A stretch of DNA of 22,450 nt from a virus. The DNA is taken from positions 1-22,450 of IMG/VR virus record IMGVR_UViG_3300023184_003408; one strand, given 5' to 3'. Position 1 is the first letter of the stretch; every line of letters begins with the position of its first letter. The notes under the pieces were generated by a model. The model made no database searches and was not told where the DNA came from. It saw nothing but the letters and a program-made list of their open reading frames with translations. Positions 6,730 to 14,734 of the stretch are shown piece after piece. Made by a program: the position numbers and the translations under genes.

Positions 6730-8163
6730 TTATCGGTATGTGTTAATAAGACTGTCTTGTATTTCTTCTAGCAAGTATTCACCCTTGCCATCTACTATTT
6801 CCCCCGCAGAAAACGCCTTGCTTTCTAACAGGCCCCATAACCGCTCATCAATTGTCCATGAGCCATCAATACTGGCCAAGCAAACTTCTACGTTTACATC
6901 ATTTATTTGGCCAATCCTGTGGAGCCTATCTTCTACTTGTGTTAGATCACTGGGTGACCAAGGCAATTGTGTGATTAACACATGGTGGTTTTTACCGTCA
7001 CCATGTAATGTCAACCCAACACCAACTGACTTGATTTGCCCAATCATTACTCGTGCTTCACCACTATTGAAAGCACGTATTGCTTCTGCTTTCATGTTGT
7101 CATCCATGCGCCCGTTGAACTCCACTACACCATACTTACTAAGTTCCTCACTAAGGCTCTCCATCACATCATGATGCTCAGCAACTATAAAGAGGCCGTG
7201 ATCTTCTGGCAAGGTCTCCTTAAATAACTCTTTTGCACGTTCTACTACCCCCTTTACTTTGCATGCTCCTGCTAGTTTTCGCATAGTAGTGAGCTTTACT
7301 AACGCTTCATTACGCATTGCACCACGCCACTCCTTACCAGCACCAGCTAAGTAGGCAACTAAATCCTCTTCAGCAAGCAAGTAATCTTTGACGGGCTGAC
7401 CTCTTCCTTCAATATGGACACCAGCACGACCTTTGTTGGGCAGGTCTAGTACATCATCTCGTTTAAGCCGCAGCATAAACGATGAGATCATTGCCGCATT
7501 GAGCCCAAGCGAATCAACATTGGCACGCTTGCCAAACTTATTGCGCTTACCATTACCATCCAGTTCTACTGGGCAGTAATAATTCCAAAAGACACCCTTA
7601 CCACCTATGGCTTTCCATGCGTCATCCCCAAGTATTTCTATTTGAGCACCCATCTCCATGTTCCTACCATTAGGCGTAGGTGTACCGGACATAAGTATCT
7701 TGAATCCATCCACAGTCTTAGATACCTTAATGACTGCTTGAGTACGCCTAGCGGAGATGTTCTTAACACGGTGAGACTCATCAACAACAAGAGTCTTGAA
7801 CTTACCTAACAATGACAAAGGATCATCCTCTAACTCAGGTGTCCAACTTGCTATAACTGAATCCCCAATGATGTACACATCCGCCCCACTTAACTCTCTT
7901 GGGTACGATCCACGGAGAACCTCAACGATTAAGTGTGGTGCAAACTTCTCTAACTCTTTTACCCAAGTTAAACGCAAGGACGGTGGGACGACTACAAGGG
8001 CTGGGGATTCACCCAACTCTTTTGCTCTGCTAATCACTTCAATTGCACATGCTGTTTTGCCAAGGCCCATGTCAAGGGCCAAGTAAGCCTGTTTCTTGTC
8101 CATGACAAACTCAACTGCTGCTTCTTGGTGAAACATTAACGGGGTAGGTACCGCTGCTTCCAT
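6730..8163 (-). CDS. SNF2-family (SMARCAL1-like) DNA-dependent ATPase
   Basis: This 477-residue protein has the ordered superfamily 2 motifs: Q-like FHQEAAVEF (11-19), Walker A DMGLGKT (31-37), motif Ia VVPPSL (58-63), DESH box (128-131), motif III SGTP (159-162), and in the second RecA domain SVGVGLTLHG (379-388) and motif VI QVEDRLHRIGQ (409-419). The D-R-x-H-R-I-G-Q form is diagnostic for SNF2. No nuclease or HARP domain is attached. Phage members of this group are thought to remodel or anneal DNA at forks or during recombination. ATG 8163 is preceded by AAGGAGAT. It lies among early-type genes. Confidence 0.93.
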   Translation of the reverse strand: MEAAVPTPLMFHQEAAVEFVMDKKQAYLALDMGLGKTACAIEVISRAKELGESPALVVVPPSLRLTWVKELEKFAPHLIVEVLRGSYPRELSGADVYIIGDSVIASWTPELEDDPLSLLGKFKTLVVDESHRVKNISARRTQAVIKVSKTVDGFKILMSGTPTPNGRNMEMGAQIEILGDDAWKAIGGKGVFWNYYCPVELDGNGKRNKFGKRANVDSLGLNAAMISSFMLRLKRDDVLDLPNKGRAGVHIEGRGQPVKDYLLAEEDLVAYLAGAGKEWRGAMRNEALVKLTTMRKLAGACKVKGVVERAKELFKETLPEDHGLFIVAEHHDVMESLSEELSKYGVVEFNGRMDDNMKAEAIRAFNSGEARVMIGQIKSVGVGLTLHGDGKNHHVLITQLPWSPSDLTQVEDRLHRIGQINDVNVEVCLASIDGSWTIDERLWGLLESKAFSAGEIVDGKGEYLLEEIQDSLINTYR

Positions 8164-8176
8164 TAGATCTCCTTAA

Positions 8177-8419
8177 TTAGTTGTTGAAATCATCAGGAAC
8201 CTGCACTGTAGTAGTCCAACCACGATTGGATCGCCATTGCATGTACATGATGTTTTTGATGGTAGTGAACAGTGCAACAAGGAACATTGCTATCCCTATA
8301 CCCAAGTACATTTTGTTTGATTCAATTACTAACAATCTCCCAATTGTTATTAACATAAGAAAACTAATAACAACTTGTTTGATAACTGCTCGCTTAGGAG
8401 AAACTACTAAATTTGTCAT
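8177..8419 (-). CDS. Small two-helix membrane protein (80 aa)
   Basis: The start ATG 8419 overlaps the upstream TGA (ATGA). Hydrophobic helices lie at about residues 16-32 (VVISFLMLITIGRLLVI) and 37-58 (MYLGIGIAMFLVALFTTI), separated by a short polar turn, with a soluble tail ending DDFNN. No conserved motif is visible; function unknown. Confidence 0.75.
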   Translation of the reverse strand: MTNLVVSPKRAVIKQVVISFLMLITIGRLLVIESNKMYLGIGIAMFLVALFTTIKNIMYMQWRSNRGWTTTVQVPDDFNN

Positions 8420-9093
8420 ATCTCTACTTCATTTCTTTTTGCAAAATTGTAAGCTTTATTAAAGGCGCTACTACTTAATTCTTGCGTCGCTTCTTCATGG
8501 CAGTTGCAACCATCGTGCTCGTTGTCTGCCTCAGAGCAATCTTCGTCAAATTTAAGGTCATTGAAGTCATACGTTTCATTGAATACCAGTATGCCTGCTA
8601 TCCAAACGTTTGCACCACCAAACCCCATACCCCATTCGTCATAACTGTTGATGAAGAAAAGGTTTGGGAACTTAGATGATACGTACGACCAAAAGTTATT
8701 TTCAAATGGCCCCCATGCGGTGTCATAACTAAACGAAAGTGTTTTTACGTCTTCGCCTAGTTCATACCTATCAATAGCTCGTGTTTCACAATCACCCCAT
8801 TTGGTACCCCACTCGGCATTTGCCCATTCATAACTGTTCTTGTGTCCAGTTATTCTTAGGCATAACTCTTGATGCTCTTTTATTAACTTATCTTTTTCAA
8901 AAGCTAACTCAAGAGTAAGGGGATGCTTGTGGTATTTCTTAAGTTTTACAGGGTCTCTTGTAAGCACTGTTGGCATCTTCTTTAAATTTGTCAAGCTTGT
9001 CGTGCCATCTTTGTTTGTGACTTTTAAACTAAGCTTTTGAAGCTGTTTCTGGTCACCAATTACAACTGTTACATTTCCACACCAGTTAGGCAT
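8416..9093 (-). CDS. DUF1281/Api92-like (YubB-type) ferredoxin-fold protein
   Basis: The protein starts MPNWCGNVTVVIGD, the hallmark N-terminus of this family, and has the later Trp motifs WGTKWGD (about residues 95-101) and TAWGP. It is 225 residues long, somewhat longer than usual because of an acidic His/Cys tail (EDCSEADNEHDGCNCHEE, about 184-201) that could bind metal. The family is widespread on plasmids and phages and its biochemical role is unknown. AAAGGAGAAGA precedes ATG 9093, inside the end of the Myb-like gene. Confidence 0.9.
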   Translation of the reverse strand: MPNWCGNVTVVIGDQKQLQKLSLKVTNKDGTTSLTNLKKMPTVLTRDPVKLKKYHKHPLTLELAFEKDKLIKEHQELCLRITGHKNSYEWANAEWGTKWGDCETRAIDRYELGEDVKTLSFSYDTAWGPFENNFWSYVSSKFPNLFFINSYDEWGMGFGGANVWIAGILVFNETYDFNDLKFDEDCSEADNEHDGCNCHEEATQELSSSAFNKAYNFAKRNEVEI

Positions 9094-9434
9094 TCTTCTC
9101 CTTTGTTTTGGTATTTGCGACGCAACTTTACGACACGGTTACGAAGCGTGTTTTGTGTTCTGCCTGTAATTTCTGCAATTTCCTTATAACGCTTACCCAA
9201 GTTGATTAACTCAATGAGTTGCAAATCATCATCGTAAGTCCAAAGACGACCTCTACGAGAATAGGCAAGCATATTTTGAGCATTGAGACGCACAAGTTGT
9301 TGTTTGATTGCCGCAATCGTGCGACCAGGAATAACAATGTCATCTATGTGCTTTACGACGACATGCTGATGGAGGAGATATTTGTTTTCCTCTTCAGTCC
9401 ATTTTGCTTTTTCGTAGTTGTAATTAATTTCCAT
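9069..9434 (-). CDS. Tandem Myb/SANT-like DNA-binding protein (121 aa)
   Basis: ATG 9434 follows AAAGGAG; the longer frame from 9596 overlaps another gene and is rejected. Two repeats are seen: KWTEEENKYLLHQH ... IAAIKQQLVRL (about 10-50) and LWTYDDDLQLIELINLG ... GRTQNTLRNRVVKLRRK (about 64-107). Each begins with W-T and ends in a recognition helix, the layout of Myb R2R3-like or GcrA-like regulators. The stop lies 25 bases inside the downstream DUF1281-type gene. A GTCCAA-type hairpin precedes it, so it probably starts a regulatory subunit of the operon. Confidence 0.8.
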   Translation of the reverse strand: MEINYNYEKAKWTEEENKYLLHQHVVVKHIDDIVIPGRTIAAIKQQLVRLNAQNMLAYSRRGRLWTYDDDLQLIELINLGKRYKEIAEITGRTQNTLRNRVVKLRRKYQNKGEECLTGVEM

Positions 9435-9450
9435 TACTTCTCCTTTGTTA

Positions 9451-9480
9451 TTGGACCGGGCCACGATTGAGTCATGGCGT
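9451..9480 (-). promoter_or_regulatory. GTCCAA-type leader hairpin 2 (tandem Myb-like gene)
   Basis: The right arm in the leftward RNA is AATCGTGGCCCGGTCCAA. GCCATGA pairs with TCGTGGC (9460-9478 with two flanking pairs); one pair is T.G, possible only in the leftward strand. It lies 16 bases before ATG 9434 and starts immediately after the preceding stop. Confidence 0.65.
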
Positions 9481-9747
9481 TTACCATCTTTCTCTGTACT
9501 CAAAGTCTTCTGGCGGTGGCGGTGGTTCATTAAGTCTTTCCCAATAAGACTCAACGGAACTTTCATAATCACTGCTATTACGCCAAGCATCTTCATCTAG
9601 GCCGGGATTATCTTTTAAGAACTCATCTAACCCCTCCCAATAAGAGTCTGTTTCGTTGTATAACTCACAGGCATTGTCGTAATCGTCAGCCGCTTTGCAT
9701 TTATCTTGGTGTGGCTGTTCTAACCAAGCGTCATAATTAAGACTCAT
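9481..9747 (-). CDS. Small acidic protein with Pro run (88 aa)
   Basis: ATG 9747 overlaps the end of the zinc-ribbon gene by 11 bases; a GTG/ATG further up is possible. The chain is rich in D, E, Y and W (DYDNACELYNETDSYWEG) and ends with PPPPPEDFEYRERW. This highly acidic, aromatic-rich composition could mimic DNA, which is inference only. No family recognised. Confidence 0.7.
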   Translation of the reverse strand: MSLNYDAWLEQPHQDKCKAADDYDNACELYNETDSYWEGLDEFLKDNPGLDEDAWRNSSDYESSVESYWERLNEPPPPPEDFEYRERW

Positions 9748-9991
9748 TCTTTTCCATCGCTTTCGCACTCAAGGTCATTCCAACCCATGCCCAAATTCTC
9801 CATTCTTCTTGGGGCAACAAACCACCATTCTCTTTGCCACCCCATTGCTCTAATGCTTCAAGCACACCGCACTCACTACAGATTTCTGTTTTGTCATCTG
9901 TGCGGCTGATGGCACCCGGATACTGCCCACGCTCGGAAGCGTTGGGCACAGCACCTAGGCACCTTGGGCAGGTATGGTCAGGGAACCTCAT
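9737..9991 (-). CDS. Zinc-ribbon protein common in actinophages (84 aa)
   Basis: Cysteine pairs C8-x2-C11 (CPRC) and C38-x2-C41 (CSEC) frame a short domain with the segment YPGAISRTDDKTEICSECG, which I recall as a recurring small protein in actinobacteriophage genomes. It is probably a structural zinc site. The start overlaps the upstream TGA as ATGA. Function unknown. Confidence 0.8.
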   Translation of the reverse strand: MRFPDHTCPRCLGAVPNASERGQYPGAISRTDDKTEICSECGVLEALEQWGGKENGGLLPQEEWRIWAWVGMTLSAKAMEKNES

Positions 9992-10278
9992 GCTCTTACT
10001 CCTAATTCGTTGATTGCGTTGACGTATGCGATAGCAGACAACTCATCCAATTGAACGGTTGCTGCTTCAATGATCTGCTTAAGTACATCGATAAGGTTGG
10101 GGCCTTCGTCGTACTCCTTGAAGAACACACTAACCGTGTGGTCTCCTGCATTTAACTGCAGTGTACGAAACGGGACAGAAGAAAGAATAGGGTCTGTGAA
10201 GTCATTAAACTCTATGTTTACTTTGCTACCTGCACGTAGGTGAACACTGGTGGATGTGCTTGTGTGGTCGTAACTCAT
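9988..10278 (-). CDS. Uncharacterised protein (96 aa)
   Basis: AAAGGAG precedes ATG 10278, and the start overlaps the upstream TGA as ATGA. The first half is beta-rich (VHLRAGSKVNIEFNDF, HTVSVFFKEYD) and the second half helical (LIDVLKQIIEAATVQLDEL). No motif recognised. Confidence 0.8.
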   Translation of the reverse strand: MSYDHTSTSTSVHLRAGSKVNIEFNDFTDPILSSVPFRTLQLNAGDHTVSVFFKEYDEGPNLIDVLKQIIEAATVQLDELSAIAYVNAINELGVRA

Positions 10279-10769
10279 TTGATTGCTCCTTTTTTTTCTT
10301 TTGATAGGTCTGATGCAAGTTCTTGTAACTCTTCAATCTTTTGCTTAACGCTGTCAACTGCTTCGTTAATGGCGTCTGCTAACGCCCCAACGCCAGTCTC
10401 ATTCATGACTTTTAACTCTTCATCTCTTGGGTGCAGAGCCACGGTTAAAACACCGTTGTCATTTTGAATATGCAAGTACATAACAATACGCATGCGCTCA
10501 GGGTGTTGTGAAGGACGCGTTTCATTTTTAATGTTGTCAGGGTCTTTAACGGGAGCACCCCAACCTCTAACGGCTAGCACTGCTCCGTGAGCAATACCAT
10601 GGACTGCTAAAGCATCCATTAATTCATACGGGCTGTCGGCTTGAGCAACAACACACGGCTCATTATCTTTCCAGACACCCATATCCCATACGGTTGCTGG
10701 AGCTTCGCCCCAACCTTCGTATTCTTTAAAGTACGTTTCATCAAATGCGATGAAGTCTTGCTCATTCAT
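10275..10769 (-). CDS. Uncharacterised protein (164 aa)
   Basis: ATG 10769 has AAGGAG upstream, while the 10808 start would lie inside a leader hairpin. The central part (HGIAHGAVLAVRGWGAPVKD, RMRIVMYLHIQNDNGVLTVAL) is beta-rich and the last 45 residues form a likely coiled coil (INEAVDSVKQKIEELQELA). No family recognised. It heads a run of three genes that overlap by ATGA. Confidence 0.8.
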   Translation of the reverse strand: MNEQDFIAFDETYFKEYEGWGEAPATVWDMGVWKDNEPCVVAQADSPYELMDALAVHGIAHGAVLAVRGWGAPVKDPDNIKNETRPSQHPERMRIVMYLHIQNDNGVLTVALHPRDEELKVMNETGVGALADAINEAVDSVKQKIEELQELASDLSKEKKGAIK

Positions 10770-10794
10770 GGTGGTTCTCCTTATTGTTGGTTTA

Positions 10795-10827
10795 TTGGAC
10801 TGCGGCACTATTAAAGATGTTGCTGTC
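10795..10827 (-). promoter_or_regulatory. GTCCAA-type leader hairpin 3
   Basis: The right arm is AATAGTGCCGCAGTCCAA. Pairing is broken: GAC/GTC, GC/GC and CA/TG steps separated by mismatches. The element directly follows the lipoprotein stop and lies 25 bases before ATG 10769. It is the weakest stem of the family although the right arm is well conserved. Confidence 0.5.
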
Positions 10828-11229
10828 TTAGTTATTGAATTTCCACTGCTGTTCGGGGCAATAGGTAACTACTGCGGCTGCAATGACTGATGAAAGGAAG
10901 TCATATGTGTCGTAGTCCCCATCTGCCGAATTGTTTGCGGCGTCAACAACATCCTGTGCTGTACTACCTGTTTGTAGCGCATCACAAGTTGATCGTCCAG
11001 CATCAATCATGTTTTGGTCAGTTACTGTAATGATTCCGTTGTACAGGTCATTCACACTTGATAAAAATGCATCATCATCACCATAGACAGCAATGGGTGC
11101 ATCTGTTGTCTTTATAACACGAATTGTTGTAGTAGGCGCGTCAGTTGATGGCATGTACACCACACGTTCTGTGGTTGTTCCTCCGCAAGCGGCTAAGCCT
11201 AACAAGCTAATTGTTAATAATCTTTTCAT
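10828..11229 (-). CDS. DUF732-like secreted lipoprotein (133 aa)
   Basis: Residues 1-14 are a signal peptide ending in the lipobox LAAC (C15 lipidated). A Thr-rich linker follows. The rest matches the DUF732 pattern known from mycobacteria: DDAFLSSV, then DAGRSTCDALQTGSTAQDVV and a final AVVTYCP; the two cysteines probably form a disulfide. Its role on the host cell surface is unknown; superinfection exclusion is one possibility. ATG 11229 overlaps the upstream TGA as ATGA. Confidence 0.8.
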   Translation of the reverse strand: MKRLLTISLLGLAACGGTTTERVVYMPSTDAPTTTIRVIKTTDAPIAVYGDDDAFLSSVNDLYNGIITVTDQNMIDAGRSTCDALQTGSTAQDVVDAANNSADGDYDTYDFLSSVIAAAVVTYCPEQQWKFNN

Positions 11230-11459
11230 GATGGGTCAGCCCACTCTCTTTGTAGTTGTTCGGACATTACTGCATCCATTACATGCTCATAATCAACATA
11301 ATAAGTTGATATGAGCCTTTCAATGCGAGCAATCTTTTTACGTAGGCTTCGGTTGCGTAATAACCTCCACCAAGGTGTTTCAATTAACATTGTCTCTACC
11401 AATGAGACCTCTATTCGAGCCTCATTGAGCTTTTTCTCTAGGTACTTATTGTTCAACAT
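11226..11459 (-). CDS. Small basic helical protein (77 aa)
   Basis: It starts within the end of the upstream gene (14-base overlap). The sequence is helical and basic (YLEKKLNEARIEVSLVETM, LLRNRSLRKKIARIERLIS), suggesting a coiled coil or membrane-edge protein. The start at 11459 encodes MLNNKYLEKK with no strong ribosome site. Function unknown. Confidence 0.75.
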   Translation of the reverse strand: MLNNKYLEKKLNEARIEVSLVETMLIETPWWRLLRNRSLRKKIARIERLISTYYVDYEHVMDAVMSEQLQREWADPS

Positions 11460-11745
11460 ATTCCTCCGGTGAATCTATTCCGCATTTGGGGCAGTACGAG
11501 TCATACTCATGGTCACATGGATCGTTGTAAGGTGCTGGTAACTTTGGCATTTGTGCCAACAACTTACTGACTATTCCACGTATATCCAACAAGACATCAG
11601 CAACTTCTGAAACAGGCATCATTTGATGACCTGCATTGTTTTCTAATGACTTATCAACCATTGCCATTACCTCTAAACAAACAGCGATAGTGGCAACCGC
11701 TTCAAACGCTTGAGGTCCTGGGGTTTCTAATGTGTGGACACTCAT
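11446..11745 (-). CDS. Small protein with C-terminal zinc knuckle (99 aa)
   Basis: The first 65 residues are helical and hydrophobic in pattern (AFEAVATIAVCLEVMAMVDK). The C-terminus has CDHEYDSYCPKCG (about residues 77-89), a C/H cluster fitting one zinc. ATG 11745 overlaps the TGA of the 44-residue gene upstream (ATGA). Function unknown. Confidence 0.78.
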   Translation of the reverse strand: MSVHTLETPGPQAFEAVATIAVCLEVMAMVDKSLENNAGHQMMPVSEVADVLLDIRGIVSKLLAQMPKLPAPYNDPCDHEYDSYCPKCGIDSPEEYVEQ

Positions 11746-11876
11746 GATTCATCCTCGGTTTCTTCATCAAACGGCAAAACCGTTTCAGGTCGTGGAAGTT
11801 CTATGTAACCTCCAAAGATCTCTCGGATATAGGTACCGTTGGATAGGTAACTGTATGTTGGTTCTTCCGTGGTCAT
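11742..11876 (-). CDS. Very small protein (44 aa) between coupled genes
   Basis: The frame from ATG 11876 to TGA 11742 fills the gap between two genes exactly. Its ATG overlaps the upstream TGA as ATGA and its own TGA overlaps the next ATG as ATGA. The product starts MTTEEPTYSYLSNGTYIREI and ends in an acidic tail (FDEETEDES). The double overlap is the main evidence that it is real. No domain visible. Confidence 0.8.
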   Translation of the reverse strand: MTTEEPTYSYLSNGTYIREIFGGYIELPRPETVLPFDEETEDES

Positions 11877-12256
11877 TCTGCCTCCGTAGTTACTAAGTCA
11901 TGCTTGTGGTCTAACCACATCTTGAATGGTGGGTAAAGGCCAGCAATACGTTCTAATGCTTTCTCAGGTACTGAATGGCTATCTCCATCGTAGACGCCAT
12001 TGGCATCAAGTGCCCCAACGATTACACAAGTGCCTACAAGCACTTGCCCAAACAATGCTGTGGCAATTGGGTTGATATCAAACCCCAATAGCAGGCCCTC
12101 GTCATGTACATAACCAACGATCTCTAAGTCGCTGTTATGCACACAGTCAAACCAACCTCCGACTGCATTGTTGAGGTACTCACTGATACCACTTTCTTTG
12201 GTATGCAGGTTGACCCCTACCACATTGTCTGTACCAATTTGAATGACCTTGATCAT
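11873..12256 (-). CDS. DUF3846-like protein (127 aa)
   Basis: The segment GISEYLNNAVGGWFDCV (residues 23-39), then GYVHDEGLLLGFDINPIAT and FGQVLVGTCVIVGA, matches the DUF3846 pattern common in actinobacterial phages and conjugative elements. Its function is unknown. It overlaps the upstream TGA and the downstream ATG, both as ATGA. Confidence 0.85.
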   Translation of the reverse strand: MIKVIQIGTDNVVGVNLHTKESGISEYLNNAVGGWFDCVHNSDLEIVGYVHDEGLLLGFDINPIATALFGQVLVGTCVIVGALDANGVYDGDSHSVPEKALERIAGLYPPFKMWLDHKHDLVTTEAE

Positions 12257-12633
12257 TTGCTTTCCTCCTTGTTATTTAGGCGTAATTGGACGGCGACCAG
12301 AGCTTTGATGATCTCCGTCTTTTGTTCTTCAGTTAAAGGCTTAGCCATGGTGTCATTCCATTCTGCTTCACACAAATCAGGACCGTAGTATTCTTCGTAA
12401 CGGCCCAACAATGTGCAACGTTCACACTCAGAGATAACTGATTCCTCAGGTTCCGGTGCTTCGTTGGAGATACTCCAAAGCATCCGCTCTGCAGCTGTTT
12501 TGTTTTGAGACAATCGATATTGATAGTCTTTCTCAATATCTGATTCCACACAAGAACATGGGGTGGAACCAATGAACCACCTCATGTCTTTAACTAAGTT
12601 GCGTAGCACTTTCTTTTTGCTGTTGTTGAACAT
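12253..12633 (-). CDS. Uncharacterised protein with two Cys pairs (126 aa)
   Basis: ATG 12633 has AGGAGG upstream. Cysteine pairs CSC (about 26-28) and CERC (about 70-73) could bind metal; the C-terminus is a Lys/Glu helix. A TTGGACGGCG match at about 12286 falls inside this coding region and lacks the hairpin context, so I do not count it as a leader element. Family unknown. Confidence 0.78.
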   Translation of the reverse strand: MFNNSKKKVLRNLVKDMRWFIGSTPCSCVESDIEKDYQYRLSQNKTAAERMLWSISNEAPEPEESVISECERCTLLGRYEEYYGPDLCEAEWNDTMAKPLTEEQKTEIIKALVAVQLRLNNKEESK

Positions 12634-12641
12634 GCTTCCTC

Positions 12642-13232
12642 CTATTTGTTTTTCTCTGATAAAGACAGTAAGGCTGCTTTTCTGGCAAGTGCTTCAGCTT
12701 GCTGCATTAACTCTTGCGCTTCTCGAGCCAAGTTCATGCTCTTGCGCATCAAATCACCTACAGCACCACAACCACCATGATCTATAGACCACTTGAGGCT
12801 AAGGGATGCTAACGCAATTGGCAACTCTCCTTGATAACTATTTTCATCGTCATCATCAGAAAGTATTTCTACTTTGTTAGTAGCAAGATCCCAACATCCA
12901 AACTCAATGTTGTCATGGTCACTTACAACTGCAAGCATGATGATTTGAGATACAACTTCACCTGTATCAGGGTCACGCTTACGGGCGGGCACAAAGAAGC
13001 CAAAGCTTTCTTTTGGAAGCCTGTCAGTTTCGTGGCAAAGGTTTGCTATAAACGAGTATGAGTCACCCTCATACTCTTCTTTCTCCATTGACGAGATCTC
13101 TGGAAGAAACTCGTCATCTAGAGATAGAGGGACAACACTGGCCCAAAGATCCTCAAAAGGATCATTGACTTTATTGCCAATGTTGTTACTAAAGTGTTTC
13201 CACAAATCGTGGATTGATTTATTAGTAGCCAT
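12642..13232 (-). CDS. Uncharacterised protein (196 aa)
   Basis: ATG 13232 has AAGGAAGAGG upstream. The central region is beta-rich (FGFFVPARKRD, VVSQIIMLAVVSDHDNIEFG) and precedes an acidic loop (SDDDDENS, about 127-134). The C-terminal 40 residues are an Ala/Glu/Gln helix (LAREAQELMQQAEALARKAA) likely to form a coiled coil. It follows a GTCCAA-type hairpin and the VWA gene. Family unknown. Confidence 0.8.
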   Translation of the reverse strand: MATNKSIHDLWKHFSNNIGNKVNDPFEDLWASVVPLSLDDEFLPEISSMEKEEYEGDSYSFIANLCHETDRLPKESFGFFVPARKRDPDTGEVVSQIIMLAVVSDHDNIEFGCWDLATNKVEILSDDDDENSYQGELPIALASLSLKWSIDHGGCGAVGDLMRKSMNLAREAQELMQQAEALARKAALLSLSEKNK

Positions 13233-13251
13233 AGCCTCTTCCTTGTATTAG

Positions 13252-13280
13252 TTGGACCGCATCACGATTGTGATGTGGGT
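13252..13280 (-). promoter_or_regulatory. GTCCAA-type leader hairpin 4
   Basis: Nine-base arms at 13257-13265 and 13270-13278 pair across a 4-nt loop, with one A.C mismatch in the leftward RNA (it would be G.U in the other strand). The right arm is AATCGTGATGCGGTCCAA. It lies between the VWA stop and the next start, 19 bases before ATG 13232. Confidence 0.65.
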
Positions 13281-13281
13281 A

Positions 13282-14709
13282 TTAGTACTCCAACCCACGA
13301 GTAATTTTCATGGGCAACTTGTCACCACGGGCAACTTTCTTAAGAGCCTCAACGGTCTCTTCAACGTCGTAGGTCATGTGGATGCCATGCTTCTGAACAA
13401 TGCTGATGCACTGCTTGGTCAACTCTGTGCGCTGTTGGTCACCAGTACCGTCAGTCACATAACCATCGCACAACCATATGAATGGCTCACTTTTCCTGCG
13501 CATTGACAATGCCAACGCTAATGCAGGACCATCCACACCATTGCCACCATTGCCACGGCGTACTTCCTTGACTACCTTGCCACGATCAGCAAGCACCCAG
13601 ATGTTGGGCTCACCACTTGACCCAGTTTGATGGCTGTAACCAATGACTACACACCCAGGCGAGGCCTTAATGATTTGCCACAGGTCAGAAGTGTCAAGTT
13701 GCATTGAGCCAGACTGGTCAATCAAAATGACGCCACCAACGCCCCGGACTGTCTTGTCAAACACTCGCTGATCAGGATCAGTGAGCATACGACTGATACG
13801 TCGTGGAGCTTTACCAATGTCAGTCGCTACACGACGCCGACCGAGACGACCAGCGACTCGCTCAGTCAAAGGGATCTTGTCAATGACAGGGACAGCAAAC
13901 CCTGTAGAACCACCGACACTTACTTCCTGACCGTGCAGACCCTCACGAGCCTTAGCCTCGCTCTTGGTCTTGGTGACCATGCGTGACAAGTCACGTGCCA
14001 ATGGCAATGTGAATGCCCGATAACCCTTAGGCACAGACGCATACTCAGTTGAAGTCTCACCATCGTCGTCTTCTTTGCTAGACACTGCAATTGGGTACGG
14101 CTCAGTACTGGCAATACGAAGCCTGGGCTGACGATTCCATGAACGCTCGTGTCTCGCACAAACTTTCTTGACATCCTTGGCAAACTGGTACATATTTGCG
14201 TCAGCACCAGCGTCAACTGCTTTCTTGATACCCCGCATGAAACTACTACATGCTTTAGTACCGTAGGTCGCAGAGACCATACGCATGATGCCCATGAGGT
14301 CCTCACCATTGGCAAGGATCTCGCCTGAAGTCTGCTCACTACCATCTTTGAGCATGTCCATGTCAAAGCCAAGACGCTTTGCCAAGTAATTGACACGCAA
14401 CTCCTCAGCCGACTCAACAAGCTCGGGGTGAATAGTGCCTATCCAGTCAAGCGGAATAGCAGGCCCGACCTCGGGAGAGATCTTGGCATGCAACGCCTCA
14501 TGAGCACGGATCACACGTGACAATGGGTCAACACCCATTGGCACTTTCATGCGCCGATTCTTGATGTCAGTGAATGCATCACCACGCTGTGCTGACGCTG
14601 ACGTGACAGTCCACGGAGTATCGTTAGACAGGTCATCCCTGTCTAACCACTCAGGGAACACACTGACAAGCTTTGGCTTTGGCTTTGGCTTAGCTGTTTT
14701 ATTGCTCAT
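13282..14709 (-). CDS. VWA-domain protein with N-terminal HEALH zincin-like motif (MoxR partner)
   Basis: ATG 14709 follows GAGGAGGG; the longer frame crosses a leader hairpin. The 475-residue chain has a basic Lys/Pro start (residues 7-13 alternate K and P) and then HEALH (70-74) with downstream acidic residues at E99, E102 and E103, a possible HExxH-x(n)-E zinc peptidase site. At the C-terminal third is a von Willebrand A domain whose MIDAS begins DQSGS (331-335) and which also has GNGGNGVDGPA. This joins the DUF2201-like metallopeptidase and CobT/YehP-like VWA patterns. Partners of MoxR AAA+ ATPases of this kind act as metal- or protein-remodelling complexes. It lies just after the AAA+ gene. 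Both genes look richer in G+C than their neighbours. Confidence 0.85.
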   Translation of the reverse strand: MSNKTAKPKPKPKLVSVFPEWLDRDDLSNDTPWTVTSASAQRGDAFTDIKNRRMKVPMGVDPLSRVIRAHEALHAKISPEVGPAIPLDWIGTIHPELVESAEELRVNYLAKRLGFDMDMLKDGSEQTSGEILANGEDLMGIMRMVSATYGTKACSSFMRGIKKAVDAGADANMYQFAKDVKKVCARHERSWNRQPRLRIASTEPYPIAVSSKEDDDGETSTEYASVPKGYRAFTLPLARDLSRMVTKTKSEAKAREGLHGQEVSVGGSTGFAVPVIDKIPLTERVAGRLGRRRVATDIGKAPRRISRMLTDPDQRVFDKTVRGVGGVILIDQSGSMQLDTSDLWQIIKASPGCVVIGYSHQTGSSGEPNIWVLADRGKVVKEVRRGNGGNGVDGPALALALSMRRKSEPFIWLCDGYVTDGTGDQQRTELTKQCISIVQKHGIHMTYDVEETVEALKKVARGDKLPMKITRGLEY

Positions 14710-14734
14710 ATCCCTCCTCAGGGTGTAGTGGGCA

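Noticed and set aside
12280-12297. A tenth copy of the TTGGACGGCG element
   Set aside because: It is inside a coding region, with no hairpin and no start codon at the usual distance; probably chance.
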